Source: Putridiphycobacter sp045107045
GTDB taxonomy: Bacteria; Bacteroidota; Bacteroidia; Flavobacteriales_D; Crocinitomicaceae
Direction of reading: 5' to 3'
Length of the DNA: 64,000 nt
Assembly: GCA_045107045.1 (NCBI GenBank)
Contig: JBGCFR010000030.1
Coordinates: 1 to 64,000, forward strand
This document shows, in pieces, positions 6,969-15,402 of this stretch. The translations under genes and the position numbers were made by a program. Position 1 is the stretch's first letter, and each line of letters opens with the position of its first letter. The notes beneath the pieces were generated by a model. That model was not told where the DNA came from. It did not search any database and saw only the letters and a program-made list of their open reading frames with translations.

Positions 6969-9689
6969 ATGAAAGTATTTTTAAGTTTTGTTTTAGTCTT
7001 ACTGATTTGTTTGGCTCCCTCGAATGCACAAGCTCAGCGAGGTAGTTGGCTTAAAATTAAGAAAGCAAATAAATTAAGATCTTTTGGAAAGATTGAAAGT
7101 GCTGTTAAAAAATATGAAACAGTGTTAGTTGGAGACCCTACTAATTCTGCAGCAAATTTTCAATTAGGTAAATTAAATTTATTAGATCTTGAAGATTTTG
7201 GAAAGGCAGAGAAACATTTGTCAACGTCAATTCAGAATTTTGATGAAAAAGATACAATTTACATGGCTTATTATTACTTGGCAGAGACTCAAAAATTGCT
7301 AGGTAATTTTCCTGAAGCCATTGAAAATTTTAATACTTTTAAGTTAAAAGGGATTAAAAATCAAAGCAAATCAAAGAACTTAATTGATGACATTAATGCA
7401 AAGATTGATGAATGTAAGTTAGGAGAAGCATTTGCAACTGATACAAAGTATACATTTACACGGGTGATTAACTTAGGTGATAATGTGAATTCAAATTTAA
7501 GTGAATATTGTTCAATATTTTTTCCAGAAACAGAGCAGTTAATGTATACTGCAAGGTATCAAGATAGTGACAAAGAGAAAAGGTTCATGGATCTTAAATT
7601 TTTTGAAGGAGGGTATAGCGTCAATGATACTAATTCAAATTCTGAAAGCCCAAAACGAATTGAAGTCGATAAAGAAGATAAGTCACATTTTTCAGTGGTT
7701 AGTAAAACTGCCTTTGGTGATACGGTCATCTTTTATAAGAATAATAAATTATGGATTTCGAAATCTGAGGATGGTAAATTGTCAAAGCCAGTTTTAATGC
7801 CAAGTCAAATTAATAGAAGCTATTATCAACCACATGGCACTTTTACACCCGACAATAAGAGTTTCGTTTTTAGTTCGTCAGATAAAAATTTGCAATTAGA
7901 TTTATACATGGTAGTGCGAAAATCTGATAATACTTGGGGAGAGCCTACTCTGCTAAATGACAATATCAATACAAAGTACAATGAGGATAGTCCATTCTTT
8001 TCTAAAGATGGGCAAACTCTGTATTTTTCATCTAATAAACCTGGTGGATATGGTAAATACGATATTTACTTTTCAAAATACTCTGAAGGAAATTGGACAG
8101 ATCCTCTGAATATTGGAATGCCTATTAACTCATCTGGAGAGGATATATTCTTTACATTAAATGAAGATAATAAAACAGGTTTTTTATCATCTAACAGAGG
8201 TGGTGGATATGGTTCTATGGACATCTACATGTTTACAGAACAACCTTACCCAAGTTTTGATTGTGAAGAGTATTTAGCTGCCAATGGTCACAAAGGATTG
8301 AATGATATTTTAATAATGGATGAATTAGTACTCAAAGAAGAAGTACGGTTTGATGTTTCTCGCGCAAAGCTAAAAGATTCAAAAATTTCTAACGTATTTT
8401 GGAAAGTGGATGATCAAATATTGAAATTAGATAGTCCGGTGCTTAAATACGTTTTTAAAGATACCGGAACACACTCGGTATCCACACAAATTTATGGTAA
8501 GAATAAGAAGACTGATTCATATGTAATGGACTGCTCAACCACTAAGTTCAGCATCTTATCAGAAGGGCCATTGTTTTTGGAAATCATAGCTGACCGAAAC
8601 ATTAAAGTGGATAGTAATACCATTATTGATGCTTCAACGTTTTACATGGGAGACAACAAAGAAATAACAGACTATACTTGGTATTTTAATGGTGTGAAGA
8701 GTAATATTAAAAAAGAAAGCTATAATTATACTTTTAGCGATACTGGTTATCAGGAAATTAAAGTAGTTGCTAATATCTATGATAAGGCAAGTGATCTATC
8801 TTATGAGCTCACTTCAAAAAAGAATGTGTTTGTATATGATGATTCGCATCAATTGCAAGCAATTGTCAATAATGGAAAATCTTATGTGCCAGGTATAGAT
8901 TTGTACGATAATACGAATCCGGGAGATGGTAGAATCAATGCTTTAAAAGCTGATGTATATGGGATTCCAGATGATAGACGAGTGTTTTATTCATGGTATA
9001 TAGATAATGCTGAAATTAAAGGACGTCAAACAGAGTTTTTAAGTTATGACTTTAAGCCACTTTCTACAGTTACAGTAAAAGCATTTATTATGCACGAAGC
9101 TGAGGAACCAGAGTTTACTTTGGAAGCTTCTAAAGTGATTCCAAATTATATAGACTCTATTTTGCCAAACACTCTAGTGGATAACAATGGAAAAACAGAT
9201 AATTCAAATGATAGTAGTAATATTACGACTCCTATTGATCCGAAGGACGTGATAGTTGATAACGGAAATCAAGTAACAGATGATACTCTAGTGGACAAGA
9301 ATGATAACACAAATGTTATAATAGATAATAGAGAATATGCAATAGAACCAGTTTATTTTCCTTTTGATAAGTATTACTTGACTTCTATGGCCAAAGCTAT
9401 AATAAACAAAAACATTAAAGCCCTTAAAGCAAATCCAAGCCTTAAAGTAATTGTTGAGGGGAATACTGATTCAATGGGACCTTCATCTTATAATCTTAGA
9501 TTATCTGAGAAAAGAGCTAAATCGGTTTATAAGTATTTGATTTCAAAAGGAATACCGGAAAGTCAAATCAAGGGTATAAATAGTAATGGTGAACGTTTAC
9601 CAAAAGCCTCGAATACTTTGTCAAACGGTAGAGATAATCCTAAAGGGCGTCAAGAAAACCGAAGAGTTGATTTTACAATTATTAAGTAA
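6969..9689 (+). CDS. Envelope protein: TPR, PD40 propeller, PKD-like domains, OmpA C-terminal domain
   Basis: The 906-residue protein starts with a signal peptide (cleavage likely after AQA near residue 22). TPR-like helices (about 30-150) are followed by PD40/WD40-like blades (about 180-430) with repeated FSKDGQTLYFSSN and GGYGSMDIY motifs. Next come PKD-like segments (about 460-750), a low-complexity Asn/Asp linker, and an OmpA-like peptidoglycan-binding domain (about 800-906; YFPFDKYYL, VEGNTDSMGPSSYNLRLSEKRA). The layout resembles PorE-type proteins of the type IX secretion apparatus, which carry TPR, WD40, a regulatory domain and OmpA_C, but here PKD-like segments fill the middle. It probably tethers an outer-membrane complex to peptidoglycan. 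ATG 6969 is preferred over TTG 6963. Confidence 0.88.
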   Translation: MKVFLSFVLVLLICLAPSNAQAQRGSWLKIKKANKLRSFGKIESAVKKYETVLVGDPTNSAANFQLGKLNLLDLEDFGKAEKHLSTSIQNFDEKDTIYMAYYYLAETQKLLGNFPEAIENFNTFKLKGIKNQSKSKNLIDDINAKIDECKLGEAFATDTKYTFTRVINLGDNVNSNLSEYCSIFFPETEQLMYTARYQDSDKEKRFMDLKFFEGGYSVNDTNSNSESPKRIEVDKEDKSHFSVVSKTAFGDTVIFYKNNKLWISKSEDGKLSKPVLMPSQINRSYYQPHGTFTPDNKSFVFSSSDKNLQLDLYMVVRKSDNTWGEPTLLNDNINTKYNEDSPFFSKDGQTLYFSSNKPGGYGKYDIYFSKYSEGNWTDPLNIGMPINSSGEDIFFTLNEDNKTGFLSSNRGGGYGSMDIYMFTEQPYPSFDCEEYLAANGHKGLNDILIMDELVLKEEVRFDVSRAKLKDSKISNVFWKVDDQILKLDSPVLKYVFKDTGTHSVSTQIYGKNKKTDSYVMDCSTTKFSILSEGPLFLEIIADRNIKVDSNTIIDASTFYMGDNKEITDYTWYFNGVKSNIKKESYNYTFSDTGYQEIKVVANIYDKASDLSYELTSKKNVFVYDDSHQLQAIVNNGKSYVPGIDLYDNTNPGDGRINALKADVYGIPDDRRVFYSWYIDNAEIKGRQTEFLSYDFKPLSTVTVKAFIMHEAEEPEFTLEASKVIPNYIDSILPNTLVDNNGKTDNSNDSSNITTPIDPKDVIVDNGNQVTDDTLVDKNDNTNVIIDNREYAIEPVYFPFDKYYLTSMAKAIINKNIKALKANPSLKVIVEGNTDSMGPSSYNLRLSEKRAKSVYKYLISKGIPESQIKGINSNGERLPKASNTLSNGRDNPKGRQENRRVDFTIIK

Positions 9690-9753
9690 TCTGACTTATA
9701 AAGTGAAAGGCAATACAGTTCTATCAATCAAGAATGGTTTTTAGGTTTTTTAA

Positions 9754-9784
9754 TTTGAATTTTATTGTAATTCTTATACCTTTG
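9754..9784 (+). promoter_or_regulatory. Promoter TTTG-N19-TACCTTTG for the gldFG operon
   Basis: TTTG at 9754-9757 and TACCTTTG at 9777-9784 have 19-nt spacing, an essentially perfect Bacteroidota sigma-A-type promoter, 20 nt before the gldF ATG. Confidence 0.75.
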
Positions 9785-9804
9785 ATACCGCAATTAAACA
9801 CCCA

Positions 9805-10536
9805 ATGAAAGCACTCTATCTAAAAGAAATTCGAGGATTTTTAGGCTCACTAATTGGGTATGCTGTAATGGGAATATTTTTAGTTTTGAATAGCCTTTTT
9901 TTATGGGTTTTTTCTTTTGGAACTAATATTATAGAAGGAGGAACGGCAGATCTTGTATCATACTTTACAATTGCACCGGTTATTTTTTTAATATTGATAC
10001 CCGCTATTACAATGCGATCCTTTTCTGAAGAAAAAAGAACTGGAACAATTGAGTTGCTATATACCAGGCCACTAACTGATTTTCAAATTATTTTATCGAA
10101 ATATTTTGCTGGACTAACATTAGTCTTAATTGCAATACTCCCAACTATTATTTACTATGTTTCGATTCATTATTTAGGTGAACCAATTGGAAACATTGAT
10201 GATGGAGTGACTGTAGCATCTTATCTTGGTTTAGTATTAGTAGGCGCTGTTTTCGTATCAATTGGCGTTTTTGTGTCAAGTCTTACTGAAAATCAAATAG
10301 TAGCCTTATTGCTTGCCGTTTTCCTTTCTTGGTTTTTTTATCTTGGTTTTGACCTTTTAGCAACCTATAGCCAATTTGGAAATGCTGATTTTGTTATAAA
10401 AAACTTAGGAATTCTTGAGCACTTTACTTCAGTTCAAAAAGGAGTTTTGGTGTTTTCAGATTTCATTTATTTTTTAAGTTGTATTACAATATTTGTTTTA
10501 GCTACTAAACTAGTGTTACAGTCAAGAAAATGGTAA
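9805..10536 (+). CDS. gldF: Gliding-motility ABC transporter permease GldF
   Basis: The 243-residue integral membrane protein has about six hydrophobic segments. It starts MKALYLKEIRGF and contains the ABC-2-type cytoplasmic loop TMRSFSEEKRTGTIELLYTRPL, typical of GldF. In gliding Bacteroidota GldF, GldG and the ATPase GldA form an ABC transporter required in some species for surface gliding. gldA is not in this window, so it must be encoded elsewhere if present. gldG overlaps its 3' end by 7 bases. It has a very good promoter of its own. Confidence 0.93.
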   Translation: MKALYLKEIRGFLGSLIGYAVMGIFLVLNSLFLWVFSFGTNIIEGGTADLVSYFTIAPVIFLILIPAITMRSFSEEKRTGTIELLYTRPLTDFQIILSKYFAGLTLVLIAILPTIIYYVSIHYLGEPIGNIDDGVTVASYLGLVLVGAVFVSIGVFVSSLTENQIVALLLAVFLSWFFYLGFDLLATYSQFGNADFVIKNLGILEHFTSVQKGVLVFSDFIYFLSCITIFVLATKLVLQSRKW

Positions 10537-12302
10537 AACCGGTTAGAAATAGTAAAGCGCTTAAAAGAGCTAGTATATTGCAGTTCGTCATTGTTATTGC
10601 TATTATCTTTTTGATCAATATTATTGCATCATTTTTAAACTTAAGAGTTGATTTAACTGAGGATCAACGTTACACTTTATCTGATAATACTATTGAACTG
10701 TTAAGTGAAGAAGATAGATTGAAAGATCGTATTTTTTTTAAAATTTATCTTGATGGCGATTTACCTGCAGACATGCAAAATATTAGAAATAATATTAAAA
10801 ATGTGTTGGATGAATTTATTGCATACGCTGGCGATAATGTCCAGTACGAGTTTATCGATCCTGATGGTGAAGATGATGATAAGTTTAATCGACAAGTTCA
10901 GGATAAGTTATATGATAAAGGGCAAGGTATTTTGCCAACACGAGTGCAAAGTTTTGAATCAAATAGTGCTGAAGAATTTTATATTTGGCCAGGTGCAATT
11001 GTAGAATATGGTGGAGTAACGGCGGATATTGTTCAGTTTTTCGATAGGCCAATTATTGTTTTGGGCGAGGAATTGCAAGGTTTAGTTGATAATACTTTAA
11101 ATGACATAGAGTATAAATTAATTAGCTCAATTAGAAAAGTAACTAATGTAAGCCCTAAATCAATAGCGTTTTTACAAGGGCACGGAGAGTTAACAGAAAG
11201 ACAAACCCAAGAAATTAGGCTAGAACTTAAGAAAGACTATAGAGTTGGAGATATTGAGATTGAAAGTAAAATTCATGCTTTAGATGAGGTTGATGCATTA
11301 ATTATCGCAAAACCAAAAACTCGATTCTCAGAAAAAGACAAATTTGTAATTGATCAATTTATAATGCGTGGTGGTAAAGTGCTGTGGATGATTGATCCTA
11401 TTATTTTTAGTGAGGACTCACTTGTATTTACTGGAGAGACGTATGGCTTCGCGGCAGATTTAAATATTCAAAATGATATGTTATTTAAGTATGGCGCAAG
11501 AATTAATAATGACATGATAATGGATAATAATTGTACACATGAATTTATTCCTCCACAACATATGAGTTTACCTGGTACACCATGGTATTTCTATCCATTA
11601 ATTCAAACAGGTAACCATCCAATTGTTAAAAATCTAGACCCTATAAAAATGCAGTATGCCAGTTCAGTTGAAGCTGTCAATAAAAATGATTTAAAAGTAC
11701 AGAAAACTGTATTACTTAAAAGCTCAGAAACATCAAAAAGGCTCCTTCCACTCATACGAATAAATTATGGTTTTGTTGCAGAGCAGTTTAAACCAGACTT
11801 TTCAAATCCAAGCTTTGGAAATAATCCAATGGCATTGTTATTAGAGGGCGAATTTTCATCTCCATTCAAAGGTAGAATCAGTAATAATTTTGCTGAAAGT
11901 GATGAATACAAAACTAAATACACTTCCAAGCCCACAAAAATGGTAGTCATTGGTGATGGAGATATTATAAATGGTTCCATTAGTTTTTACCAAAATGGAA
12001 AGAAAAAAATGGCGCCAGTGCCGTTGAATTCTGATCGTTTTCAAGTGGCAACTAAAAATGGATCACCTAAATTTCATTTTGGAAATAAAGAATTTATTTT
12101 AAACACCATAGATTATCTATTAGGAGATGCATCATTGTTGTCCATTCGTTCAAAATCTATTTCGCTTAGAATGTTAAATGGTGAAAAAGCGAAAACAGAA
12201 AAAGGATTCTGGAAAACTTTGAATGTTTTATTCCCAATAATATTTATTGCAGTCCTTGGGTTTGTCTTGTTATTAATTCGTAAAAGGAAATACGCTAAAT
12301 AG
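10530..12302 (+). CDS. gldG: Gliding-motility ABC transporter accessory protein GldG
   Basis: The 590-residue protein has an N-terminal membrane helix (about 17-37), a large periplasmic GldG/IFT52-like region (VDLTEDQRYTLSDNT, a signature near 43-58; IYLDGDLP; FLQGHGE; KVLWMIDP) and a C-terminal membrane helix followed by KRK residues. It belongs to the GldG family of ABC-type exporter components. It overlaps gldF by 7 bases and is followed 5 bases later by a DUF4340-like gene, so the three are almost certainly one operon and one membrane complex. Confidence 0.93.
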   Translation: MVKPVRNSKALKRASILQFVIVIAIIFLINIIASFLNLRVDLTEDQRYTLSDNTIELLSEEDRLKDRIFFKIYLDGDLPADMQNIRNNIKNVLDEFIAYAGDNVQYEFIDPDGEDDDKFNRQVQDKLYDKGQGILPTRVQSFESNSAEEFYIWPGAIVEYGGVTADIVQFFDRPIIVLGEELQGLVDNTLNDIEYKLISSIRKVTNVSPKSIAFLQGHGELTERQTQEIRLELKKDYRVGDIEIESKIHALDEVDALIIAKPKTRFSEKDKFVIDQFIMRGGKVLWMIDPIIFSEDSLVFTGETYGFAADLNIQNDMLFKYGARINNDMIMDNNCTHEFIPPQHMSLPGTPWYFYPLIQTGNHPIVKNLDPIKMQYASSVEAVNKNDLKVQKTVLLKSSETSKRLLPLIRINYGFVAEQFKPDFSNPSFGNNPMALLLEGEFSSPFKGRISNNFAESDEYKTKYTSKPTKMVVIGDGDIINGSISFYQNGKKKMAPVPLNSDRFQVATKNGSPKFHFGNKEFILNTIDYLLGDASLLSIRSKSISLRMLNGEKAKTEKGFWKTLNVLFPIIFIAVLGFVLLLIRKRKYAK

Positions 12303-12307
12303 AAAAT

Positions 12308-13327
12308 ATGAAGTACTTAAAAATTGTTTTATTGCTAATTATTCTTGTAGGACTTTTTTTTGTCACGTTTAATTTAATAGGCCAAAAAAAATCATCATTG
12401 AGTAGCGAGGCGCTTTCTGATTTTGCCATTAAAGATACCGCTAGTATTGATCGTATCAGAGTGTCAAGCAATGCTGGTGGATTGATAGATTTTATTAAAG
12501 AGGATGGCCTATGGAACTTCATTGACGGTGGCTGTATGCAGCAACATATGCTTAGAAATTTTCTTGAAACGATTAAGTATGTTGCAATTAAAGGACCGGT
12601 GCCGAAAGGTTCTATCGAAACTGTAAATAAGCAAACTCTATCCAAGCATAAAAAAATTGAAATATTTCAAAATGGAAAGTTGACAAAAACATGGTTTATT
12701 GGTACCACAACTGCTGACCATTATGGAACATACATGGTTTTGAAAGAGGAAGGAATTGGTATTTCTCCAGAACCATTTATCACATTTCAACCAAACGTAT
12801 ATGGTAATTTAGCAGATCAGTTTTCGTTACGGAGAAAAGATTACGAGTGCTCAGGTATTTTCGTTTATGATAACCTTTTAGATATTACCGAAATTGATGT
12901 TGTAGTTCATTATGATACGAGTAGAAGTTTTAAAATAGTAGCCTTGGATTCGAATAAGTTTGAATTGTATCAGAACACAATTAAAATTGACAGATTTGAT
13001 ACAGCTAAAGTGAGGTCATACATTACTGGTTTTGTAAAGATGCATTATGACGTAAAAGAACCTATTATTCCAAAAGAAATTCGAGATTCTACCATTGCTT
13101 CAGAACCTTATTATACTATTACAGTAAAAGACAGTAAAAAATCAACAACATTAATCACCCATCTTAAAGATCCTGTAGGAGTTGAATTAGACTACGAAGG
13201 TAATTTAGTAGAGATTGACAGAGACAATCTATTTGGGGTAATGGATAATGGTGATTTTGTAATGATACAATACTTTGTCTTTGATAAGGCATTTAAGACA
13301 TTGGATTACTTTAAGGAAAAAAACTAG
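12308..13327 (+). CDS. DUF4340-like membrane-anchored protein downstream of gldG
   Basis: The 339-residue protein has a single N-terminal membrane helix (about 4-24) and a long periplasmic domain rich in beta strands. DUF4340-type proteins often follow GldG-like genes in ABC exporter operons of other phyla. The assignment here rests on position, topology and loose resemblance (TASIDRIRVSSN near the start, DGLWNF, FIGTTTADHYGTYMVLKEE), so it is moderate. It starts 5 bases after gldG and stops one base before the cysteine desulfurase ATG. A role as a third part of the GldFG exporter is an inference. Confidence 0.65.
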   Translation: MKYLKIVLLLIILVGLFFVTFNLIGQKKSSLSSEALSDFAIKDTASIDRIRVSSNAGGLIDFIKEDGLWNFIDGGCMQQHMLRNFLETIKYVAIKGPVPKGSIETVNKQTLSKHKKIEIFQNGKLTKTWFIGTTTADHYGTYMVLKEEGIGISPEPFITFQPNVYGNLADQFSLRRKDYECSGIFVYDNLLDITEIDVVVHYDTSRSFKIVALDSNKFELYQNTIKIDRFDTAKVRSYITGFVKMHYDVKEPIIPKEIRDSTIASEPYYTITVKDSKKSTTLITHLKDPVGVELDYEGNLVEIDRDNLFGVMDNGDFVMIQYFVFDKAFKTLDYFKEKN

Positions 13328-13328
13328 A

Positions 13329-14462
13329 ATGAGAGTTTATTTAGATAATGCTGCTACAACACCAATGGCAGATGAGGTAATTGATAGAATGACAGAAGTC
13401 ATGAAGGGAGACTATGGTAATCCTTCTTCTATTCACGCTTTTGGAAGAAACGCCAAGGCAATTATTGAAAATTCGAGACGTGAAGTAGCAAAATTGATCA
13501 ACTGTTTGCCTAAGGAACTCATTTTTACTTCAGGCGGAACTGAGGCAGATAATATGGCTATTTTATGCTCAGTTTTAGATTTAGATGTCAAACATATTAT
13601 CACCTCTGAAATAGAACATCATGCTGTTGGACATGCGTGTGAAGCCACTAACAGAAAACACAATGTGAAAGTGTCATTTGTTAAACTTGACGAATTTGGT
13701 CAGATAGACCTGGAAAACTTAGAAGAGCTACTAAAGGAATCAGATCAAAAGACATTAGTCAGTTTAATGCATGCTAATAATGAGATTGGAACTTTATTAC
13801 CAATCAAAGAAGTGAGTGATATATGTAGAAAGTATAATGCATATTTTCATTCAGATACTGTTCAAACCATGGGGCATTATGAAATTAATGTCGAAGAATT
13901 AGATATAGATTTCATAACCTGTGCAGCACATAAATTTCATGGCCCAAAAGGAATTGGTTTTTTATATGTAAACAAGAAACTACTTATAAAGCCATTTATT
14001 GAGGGTGGATCTCAGGAAAGAGGTTTGCGAGGAGGAACAGAAAATATCTCAGGAATTGTTGGTTTAACAAAGGCGCTTGAGCTAGCAAGTGGCGACCTAA
14101 GAAACCATCAAAATCATGTTCAAGCATTAAAAACCTACATGATTGATTCGTTACGAACAGCAATCCCAAATGTTCAATTTCATGGAGATATAAGACCCTC
14201 AAGTAGTTTATATACCGTGTTGAATGTTTGTTTTCCTCCATTTGGTAAACAAGAGATGCTTTTGTTCATGTTGGACTTAGAGGGGGTAGCATGTTCTGGA
14301 GGTAGCGCATGCACGTCCGGAGCAAGCAGTGGATCGCATGTTTTAAGAGGAATTAAAGCTGATGCTACCCGTAGTAATGTTCGTTTTTCATTTAGCCGAT
14401 ATACCACAAAAGACGAAGTAGATTTTGCAATCGAGAAAATTAAAAAAATTATTGAACTATAG
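13329..14462 (+). CDS. Cysteine desulfurase, NifS/IscS family
   Basis: This PLP enzyme removes sulfur from cysteine for Fe-S cluster or tRNA thiolation. The 377 residues include YLDNAATTP at the N-terminus, GGTEADN, the PLP lysine K202 in AAHKFHGPKG, RGGTENI, and the catalytic cysteine C328 in GSACTSG. The Cys-loop places it with group I (NifS/IscS) enzymes. ATG 13329 is two bases after the DUF4340-like stop; the frame stays open upstream, but the conserved N-terminus begins here. It is linked in transcription to gldFG without an evident functional reason. Confidence 0.94.
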   Translation: MRVYLDNAATTPMADEVIDRMTEVMKGDYGNPSSIHAFGRNAKAIIENSRREVAKLINCLPKELIFTSGGTEADNMAILCSVLDLDVKHIITSEIEHHAVGHACEATNRKHNVKVSFVKLDEFGQIDLENLEELLKESDQKTLVSLMHANNEIGTLLPIKEVSDICRKYNAYFHSDTVQTMGHYEINVEELDIDFITCAAHKFHGPKGIGFLYVNKKLLIKPFIEGGSQERGLRGGTENISGIVGLTKALELASGDLRNHQNHVQALKTYMIDSLRTAIPNVQFHGDIRPSSSLYTVLNVCFPPFGKQEMLLFMLDLEGVACSGGSACTSGASSGSHVLRGIKADATRSNVRFSFSRYTTKDEVDFAIEKIKKIIEL

Positions 14463-14463
14463 C

Positions 14464-14703
14464 ATGAAATATTTTGTCATTTTTTCCGTTAGTCTACTAT
14501 CAATATGTTCAAGCTGTGATGGCGGAAAATGGTCAAAAATAGATCAAGATGAATTTTTAAGAATTTGTTTTAAAGAAGGAGGTAGTAAGGATTACTGCCA
14601 TTGTTTTTTAGAAAAAATGATGATTAATAGTCCAATAGCTGATGAAGCTGAACAAATTGATTTTGAATCAAAAGTAGAAATTGCAAAAGATTGTGACTTA
14701 TAA
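14464..14703 (+). CDS. Small cysteine-containing lipoprotein
   Basis: The 79-residue product starts MKYFVIFSVSLLSI and reaches a lipobox-like CSSC, then a short hydrophilic domain with a C-x9-C-x-C pattern (residues ICFKEGGSKDYCHC). Small lipoproteins with this spacing occur widely in Bacteroidota but have no assigned role. It starts one base after the desulfurase stop and overlaps the next gene, so it looks like part of the same transcript. The frame is open further upstream, but ATG 14464 gives a proper signal peptide. Confidence 0.6.
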   Translation: MKYFVIFSVSLLSICSSCDGGKWSKIDQDEFLRICFKEGGSKDYCHCFLEKMMINSPIADEAEQIDFESKVEIAKDCDL

Positions 14704-15322
14704 AATCAAAACATCATTTAAATTAATAAAATTTACATTTTTTATTGGTGTAATAACAATGCTATTTAGTTGCAGTAAAGGAGAACCAAAAGTTGAAGTT
14801 GTTTCTATCGAGGATTTACTAGGAGAAACGACAACAGAGGTAGAAGATAGAATAGAGGATAAAGAAATACCACCTTTTGATGGTACGTTTATCAGTCAGC
14901 TCAACCAAGATCTTTATGAAGATTACAAGTTTGAACCACATACTTATTCAACCTTATTTGATAGATTTTCGTACGAATCAGTTGAGAAATCTAGAATTAC
15001 ACCAATGGCAGATACCAATGCTGAGGTCAGTTTTTTTAAATACAGTTTTTCTGATACTACTTCAACAAATAATGCATTTGATAATTGGTTAGCTTGCTTT
15101 GGAAACACTTGCGAAGAAATTGTTTTAAAAGAAAACAAGAATGGAGTAAATGAAAGCCCGTTATGGTGTGGTGTTTACGAAACCGATATTTTCATCATAA
15201 AATTTTCAACAGAATCGTATCATTATAAAAATGAATTGAAACAAGCCGTTTTCCATACGGCAGGTAAACCACTCAAATATACTTTAAACATTACTGAAGA
15301 TAATCTATTAAAATGGGATTAA
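14693..15322 (+). CDS. Putative lipoprotein of unknown function
   Basis: The 209-residue protein has a charged, then hydrophobic N-terminus ending in LFSC, a plausible lipobox (about residues 23-26), followed by an acidic linker and a globular domain. I do not recognise a family. The only in-frame ATG (14759) lies inside the lipobox and cannot encode a usable signal, so a GTG start at 14693, overlapping the previous gene by 11 bases, is preferred; TTG 14681 is an alternative. It is probably the last gene of the gldF transcript. Confidence 0.6.
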   Translation: MTYKIKTSFKLIKFTFFIGVITMLFSCSKGEPKVEVVSIEDLLGETTTEVEDRIEDKEIPPFDGTFISQLNQDLYEDYKFEPHTYSTLFDRFSYESVEKSRITPMADTNAEVSFFKYSFSDTTSTNNAFDNWLACFGNTCEEIVLKENKNGVNESPLWCGVYETDIFIIKFSTESYHYKNELKQAVFHTAGKPLKYTLNITEDNLLKWD

Positions 15323-15402
15323 TTCTAAAGAGTTTGCCGTTTTTATAGGTTAAATTACTTTCCTTATCGTGCTTTTTTCCGTATATTAAGTAGAATTCGT
15401 TT

